Shown here piece after piece: positions 4,678-7,553 of a DNA stretch of 7,553 nt. Source of the stretch: a candidate division WWE3 bacterium CG22_combo_CG10-13_8_21_14_all_39_12 (GTDB lineage Bacteria > Patescibacteriota > 4484-211 > GCA-002791395). The first letter of the stretch is position 1. Each line of letters starts with the position of its first letter. Made by a program: the position numbers and the translations under genes. Below the pieces are notes generated by a model that was not told the DNA's origin, ran no database searches, and saw nothing but the letters and a program-made list of their open reading frames with translations. The stretch spans positions 1 through 7,553 of the forward strand of contig PCSU01000035.1 in the NCBI GenBank assembly GCA_002771355.1, in the 5' to 3' direction.

Positions 4678-4710
4678 TACGGGATCTAGGGGCAAAATCT
4701 AGATTCTCAG
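4660..4710. repeat. Composite palindromic repeat overlapping the nth stop codon
   Basis: Two joined dyads: ATCCCGTA-CTTGA-TACGGGAT (4665-4685) and ATCTAG (4684-4689) with CTAGAT (4699-4704). The nth stop TGA (4675-4677) is in the loop of the first. Elements of the form GTCATCCCG...CGGGATC are a familiar kind of dispersed bacterial palindrome, so this looks like a mobile or REP-like repeat that landed on the 3' end of the gene. Lying between convergent genes it may also serve both as a transcription stop, though no T-tract is present. Confidence 0.65.
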
Positions 4711-4715
4711 TTTAA

Positions 4716-6068
4716 TTAGGTCTTTTTCTTTCTTGTAGCTGGTTTTGTAACTCCAATTTTTTTAGCAAGCCAAGGGGTGAGTGGCGGTTCAATCATAAGG
4801 GTGAGTAGTATTACCCACATGCCAACAGCAATGACAAATGTTGAGTCAATAACACTGTGTGTGGCTGCAATAATAAGTAATATAGCAGCAATGATGCCCG
4901 TTTCTCGTATGAGGCTTAAAAACAGTAGTTCGTTGAACTTAAGTTTGTGGGTATAAACCCAGGGGGCAAGTGACACAAAAACGCTCAATGGGCGAATAAC
5001 TACAATGAATAAAATTGCAGTAATTATTCCAACAGGTGCGTATCCAATAATAGTTGCAAGGGGAACAAGTCCTCCAAGAATAATAAAGATAAACGGTTTA
5101 ATTAAATGATCAAGCAAACTGTCGTAAAAAGGAATTACCTTTTTCATACCACCTTCATGATCAACTAAAAGACCTGCGGTAAATGATGCTAAAAGTCCCG
5201 CTCCGCCAAGTAAATTGCCTAGAACAAACGTGAAAAACGGTACAGCAATGAGTAGTGCAGGGTCACTTTTTGCACCATCTTTTTTGTAGTAAAAGTGTTT
5301 AACTAAGATATACCCTAAATAGCCAACCAGAATTCCAGATAAGATTTGAAGCGCCAACGCATCATAAGTAGCTTTTTGAAGGAGAGGAAGAAATGGAGAA
5401 AGTACTGAAGAACCGAGAGTGATGGGGGTTGAAATAATAGCTATGAGTAGGAATCTGGTTAAGATGCTGCCACTTACGTCTGAGAGAGCGCTTTCAGAAA
5501 TAGCAAATTCTCGTAAAAATGGACGTTTAAAGGTAAGAGATTTTAAGGTGGGGATAATTGCTGAAGGATCTGTAGAGGCTAGTGCTGCGGCTAAAATTGC
5601 AATTGACGGGAGAAGTGCTGATGAAAATGTGCCAATAAGAGTGGTAAATCCCGTAAGAATACCCGTGAATAATAATGTAGAGATCACAAGGCCCAAAAAC
5701 GAAAGAGAAAGTATAGGTAAAAACCATTTTTTAAAGTTTTTAAAAGGTACTTCAAGTCCACCGGCAAATAGGATTATGGCGCCAAACACTTCCATAACTA
5801 GTTGTAGTGGTTCTAGGTTGTTGGTAAAAATGCCAAGAATTGGTTGCATAGCAAATCCAGCAAAGATTGCCCATACAAAAGAGGGAATAAGGGTTTTTGG
5901 TGCAATGCGGTTAAGCAAATAACCTACAAAAAAGATGGTTCCAATTACAAAAACGGGTAAATTATGGTCATGATATAAATTGGGGTTATTTGATAAGAGG
6001 GAATAACTTAAGAATGAAATAAAGAATAACAGGACAATGAGTCCAGTGTAGGGAATAAATCGGTTCAC
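4716..6068 (-). CDS. Cation:proton antiporter (CPA superfamily, Kef/NhaP-like)
   Basis: Inner-membrane antiporter of 450 residues with about 13 hydrophobic segments, exchanging Na+ or K+ for protons. Family landmarks: FAGGLEV (101-107) after the fourth segment, the discontinuous core helix ALASTDPSAI (163-171) with Thr-Asp-Pro, then SESALSD (191-197), corresponding to the ion-binding ES..ND motif of NhaP-type proteins but with Ser in place of Asn before the key Asp197, and IRETGII (387-393) with the conserved helix-10 arginine. The short lysine-rich tail (KKIGVTKPATRKKKT) leaves no room for the TrkA-N/RCK domain of Kef channels. The start is GTG at 6068; an in-frame TGA just upstream prevents extension. 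No Shine-Dalgarno is seen; TATAAA at 6077-6072 is close to the GTG, too close to be its own -10 by the usual spacing. Ion preference cannot be told from sequence. Confidence 0.9.
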   Translation of the reverse strand: MNRFIPYTGLIVLLFFISFLSYSLLSNNPNLYHDHNLPVFVIGTIFFVGYLLNRIAPKTLIPSFVWAIFAGFAMQPILGIFTNNLEPLQLVMEVFGAIILFAGGLEVPFKNFKKWFLPILSLSFLGLVISTLLFTGILTGFTTLIGTFSSALLPSIAILAAALASTDPSAIIPTLKSLTFKRPFLREFAISESALSDVSGSILTRFLLIAIISTPITLGSSVLSPFLPLLQKATYDALALQILSGILVGYLGYILVKHFYYKKDGAKSDPALLIAVPFFTFVLGNLLGGAGLLASFTAGLLVDHEGGMKKVIPFYDSLLDHLIKPFIFIILGGLVPLATIIGYAPVGIITAILFIVVIRPLSVFVSLAPWVYTHKLKFNELLFLSLIRETGIIAAILLIIAATHSVIDSTFVIAVGMWVILLTLMIEPPLTPWLAKKIGVTKPATRKKKT

Positions 6069-6109
6069 TTGTTTATAGTAGAGGAGTCAATTTAATTTGT
6101 CTATGGAAT

Positions 6110-6146
6110 AAAAAAAGAGAGAAAGCAGATAACTGCTTTCTCTCTT
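6110..6146 (-). terminator. Rho-independent terminator of the LysM gene
   Basis: Perfect 14-pair stem AAGAGAGAAAGCAG / CTGCTTTCTCTCTT (6115-6128 with 6133-6146), loop of four. On the minus strand it is followed by seven T (6116-6110). It ends transcription from the LysM gene, whose stop is 48 bases upstream, and insulates the antiporter. Confidence 0.92.
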
Positions 6147-6157
6147 GGTGTTGCGGT

Positions 6158-6189
6158 GAAGAGGCGCGAAACGTTCTTCGCGCTTCTTT
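6158..6189 (-). other. Second hairpin between LysM gene stop and its terminator
   Basis: GAAGAGGCGCGAA (6158-6170) pairs with TTCGCGCTTCTTT (6177-6189), 13 pairs including two G-T, loop of six. It begins four bases after the stop codon on the minus strand and has no T-tract. Together with the downstream terminator it forms a tandem-hairpin 3' end, which may protect a well-transcribed message from 3' exonucleases. Confidence 0.6.
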
Positions 6190-6193
6190 GGGG

Positions 6194-7393
6194 TTATTCG
6201 AAAATAACTGGAGTTAGAAAGATAGCCGGCAGGCTGTCGTTCCAGTTAATGCTCACGACAAATGTCTGGTCGTTGAGACTAATCAGTTGGCCATTACAGC
6301 GACCAGTGACTTGATTGGCAGAGAGGCCAGCGAACGAGATTGCCTGGCAGTCCCCGCCAATTTCACCTTGGGAAGGGTAGTACTGCAATGACCCAACTGC
6401 GTCGTTGGCAAAGGTGGGGAACCCATTAGAAAGTTCCACGGGATCGCCAGTGATCCGAACCACCTTGATTTGCAGGTTGTCATGGTCATAGTTATTCCCA
6501 TAGAGGTATATGACGCTGGGGTACTCGTCTAACCCCTCAATCACTGCAAGAATTCGTAGGGGCGAGAGATAACCACCTTGATAATTGTCGTGGGTTGCAC
6601 CTACGAGGGTTATATTTCCAACGACAAGAGTATTGTAGAGAATCTCTTTGTCAATCGAGAAATTGTATCCACTCGTCGTAGAGTAGGAGGTATCTCCTGG
6701 CAGTTCCCGTTGGATTCTCCAGCTTGTGAGTACCGGACTGTATTTTTTGAGTGTATTGGCAACGACACGGTGGCGCTCAAGCCCATCTGCATTCATGGTA
6801 ATTTCTCGAACGAACCATGTTGCAGGTTCGCTCCAGTTGCCAAAGAGGACGTAGGCAACATTCGAATTTACAGATAGGTACCCAAGGGGGCTTTCTGCCA
6901 TAGAAAACGAATATCCATTCAAGGTCATGGTATTTGTAATCACGACTTTTTCGTCGCCGTCGGCTTCCATGGACCAGTCACCCAGCCGGATTGGTGCTGG
7001 GTAATCGTAACTCGGCTCAGGCGCAGAGAAGTAAATCGTATCTCCAGGATGTACATCACCTACGTAGGTCCAGTCGAACCCTTCAACAAGTTTGTTGTAT
7101 CTGAAAGGGCTTTTTGTTCCATTCATCTCATGGATCAGATGGCTGTACCGTTGAATCGCTTCTGGTGAGATATCCCACTCTTTGGCGAGCGCAAGCAGGT
7201 TATCGCCCTCACGCACTTCGTAGGTGGTATAGCTCATTGTTACCGCTGTGTCAGCAGGGTTGGCCTCTTGGGCGTGGGCGCCGGAGGGGAAAATCATCAA
7301 TAGACAGGCCATCAAGACGATGATGGCTCCGACGGAGAAAATCCTGATCTGAGTGTCAGACCAGGTACTGAATGGCGCGCTTTGTGTGCGCAT
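6194..7393 (-). CDS. Secreted LysM-domain protein, remainder uncharacterised
   Basis: Exported protein of 399 residues. The N-terminus is a Sec signal or signal anchor with a hydrophobic core at about 17-35 and an Ala-His-Ala cleavage site at 39-41. A LysM domain follows (about 57-118): YEVREGDNLLALAKEWDISPEAI, then the closing strand HPGDTIYF, with an enlargement of roughly 15-20 residues between them (including NGTKSPFRYNKL). LysM binds N-acetylglucosamine-containing glycans such as peptidoglycan, so it is probably held at the cell wall. Residues 120-399 match no family I can name; they look beta-rich and carry two cysteines (GGDCQAIS, GRCNGQ) spaced for a disulfide. Start is ATG with AAAGGAG at 7401-7407 and a 7-base spacer. 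Sampled 60-base lines of the gene give 45-60% G+C against 25-33% in sampled lines of folC and the antiporter, suggesting transfer or expression-driven codon choice. Monocistronic. Confidence 0.85.
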   Translation of the reverse strand: MRTQSAPFSTWSDTQIRIFSVGAIIVLMACLLMIFPSGAHAQEANPADTAVTMSYTTYEVREGDNLLALAKEWDISPEAIQRYSHLIHEMNGTKSPFRYNKLVEGFDWTYVGDVHPGDTIYFSAPEPSYDYPAPIRLGDWSMEADGDEKVVITNTMTLNGYSFSMAESPLGYLSVNSNVAYVLFGNWSEPATWFVREITMNADGLERHRVVANTLKKYSPVLTSWRIQRELPGDTSYSTTSGYNFSIDKEILYNTLVVGNITLVGATHDNYQGGYLSPLRILAVIEGLDEYPSVIYLYGNNYDHDNLQIKVVRITGDPVELSNGFPTFANDAVGSLQYYPSQGEIGGDCQAISFAGLSANQVTGRCNGQLISLNDQTFVVSINWNDSLPAIFLTPVIFE

Positions 7394-7461
7394 GGCAAAG
7401 CTCCTTTGTGGTTAGTCTTGCTGAAAGAAAATAGGTTGGTAAGGGACACTAACTAACTGTA

Positions 7462-7490
7462 ATTATACTATAGGTTGTCTAATTTGTCAA
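7462..7490 (-). promoter_or_regulatory. Exact-consensus sigma70-type promoter of the LysM gene
   Basis: Minus strand TTGACA (7490-7485), a 17-base spacer, and TATAAT (7467-7462): both boxes and spacing are the textbook optimum. Transcription should start near 7455, giving a leader of about 60 bases before the ATG at 7393, with a normal Shine-Dalgarno. It implies strong constitutive expression. The remaining 7491-7553 shows no feature I can support. Confidence 0.88.
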
Positions 7491-7553
7491 TCACCTGAAC
7501 CAGCGTTCCAGGGTTTATTGGTATACCGTGCAGGGTTACTGTTCTCGTGCCGT

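Noticed and set aside
4675..4689. TGA recoded as glycine (as in Gracilibacteria/SR1)
   Set aside because: No gene contains an in-frame TGA, and three genes end sensibly at TGA, one with a TGA-TAG tandem.
1..7553. CRISPR array, insertion sequence or prophage genes
   Set aside because: No regularly spaced direct repeats, transposase, integrase or phage genes are present; only small palindromic elements are seen.

Overview
The window looks like a piece of a small-genome bacterium, most plausibly a Candidate Phyla Radiation (Patescibacteria) lineage such as Microgenomates. This is inferred from style, not from a marker gene: short AT-rich genes with mixed strands, pseudopilins with a shared N-terminus (one carrying a LamG-type domain), genes with no Shine-Dalgarno but a -10-like box beside the start codon, and palindromic repeats between and inside genes. 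All reading frames are consistent with the standard code; TGA acts as stop.

Layout. Positions 1-140 hold two dyad-symmetric elements and a promoter, then folC (141-1517, +), a folylpolyglutamate/dihydrofolate synthase-like Mur ligase-fold enzyme with an exactly 21-bp in-frame palindrome inside it. A 63-codon ORF (1584-1775, +) with a strong ribosome binding site and its own terminator follows. The 1826-1943 gap carries hairpins and no gene. On the minus strand a two-gene pseudopilin cluster runs from 3398 down to 1944: a GspG-like pseudopilin, then a pilin with a LamG-like domain that is broken by a one-base frameshift at 2165-2168. Divergent from it, a 125-residue protein of unknown function (3564-3941, +) has its own promoter and terminator. 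Next comes an endonuclease III homologue (4042-4677, +) lacking the iron-sulfur cysteines, whose last residues and stop codon are supplied by a palindromic repeat. Converging on it is a 13-segment cation:proton antiporter (6068-4716, -). The window ends with a secreted LysM protein (7393-6194, -), preceded by an exact-consensus sigma70-type promoter and followed by a strong terminator; it is clearly richer in G+C than the rest.

Functionally this is a set of independent housekeeping and envelope genes (folate modification, base-excision repair, ion homeostasis, surface filaments, cell-wall binding), not one pathway. I do not see a complete new system. The signals most worth following are the split between near-leaderless and Shine-Dalgarno genes, palindromic repeats that enter coding sequence in frame or as a stop, and two uncharacterised small genes that are compact, separately terminated units.
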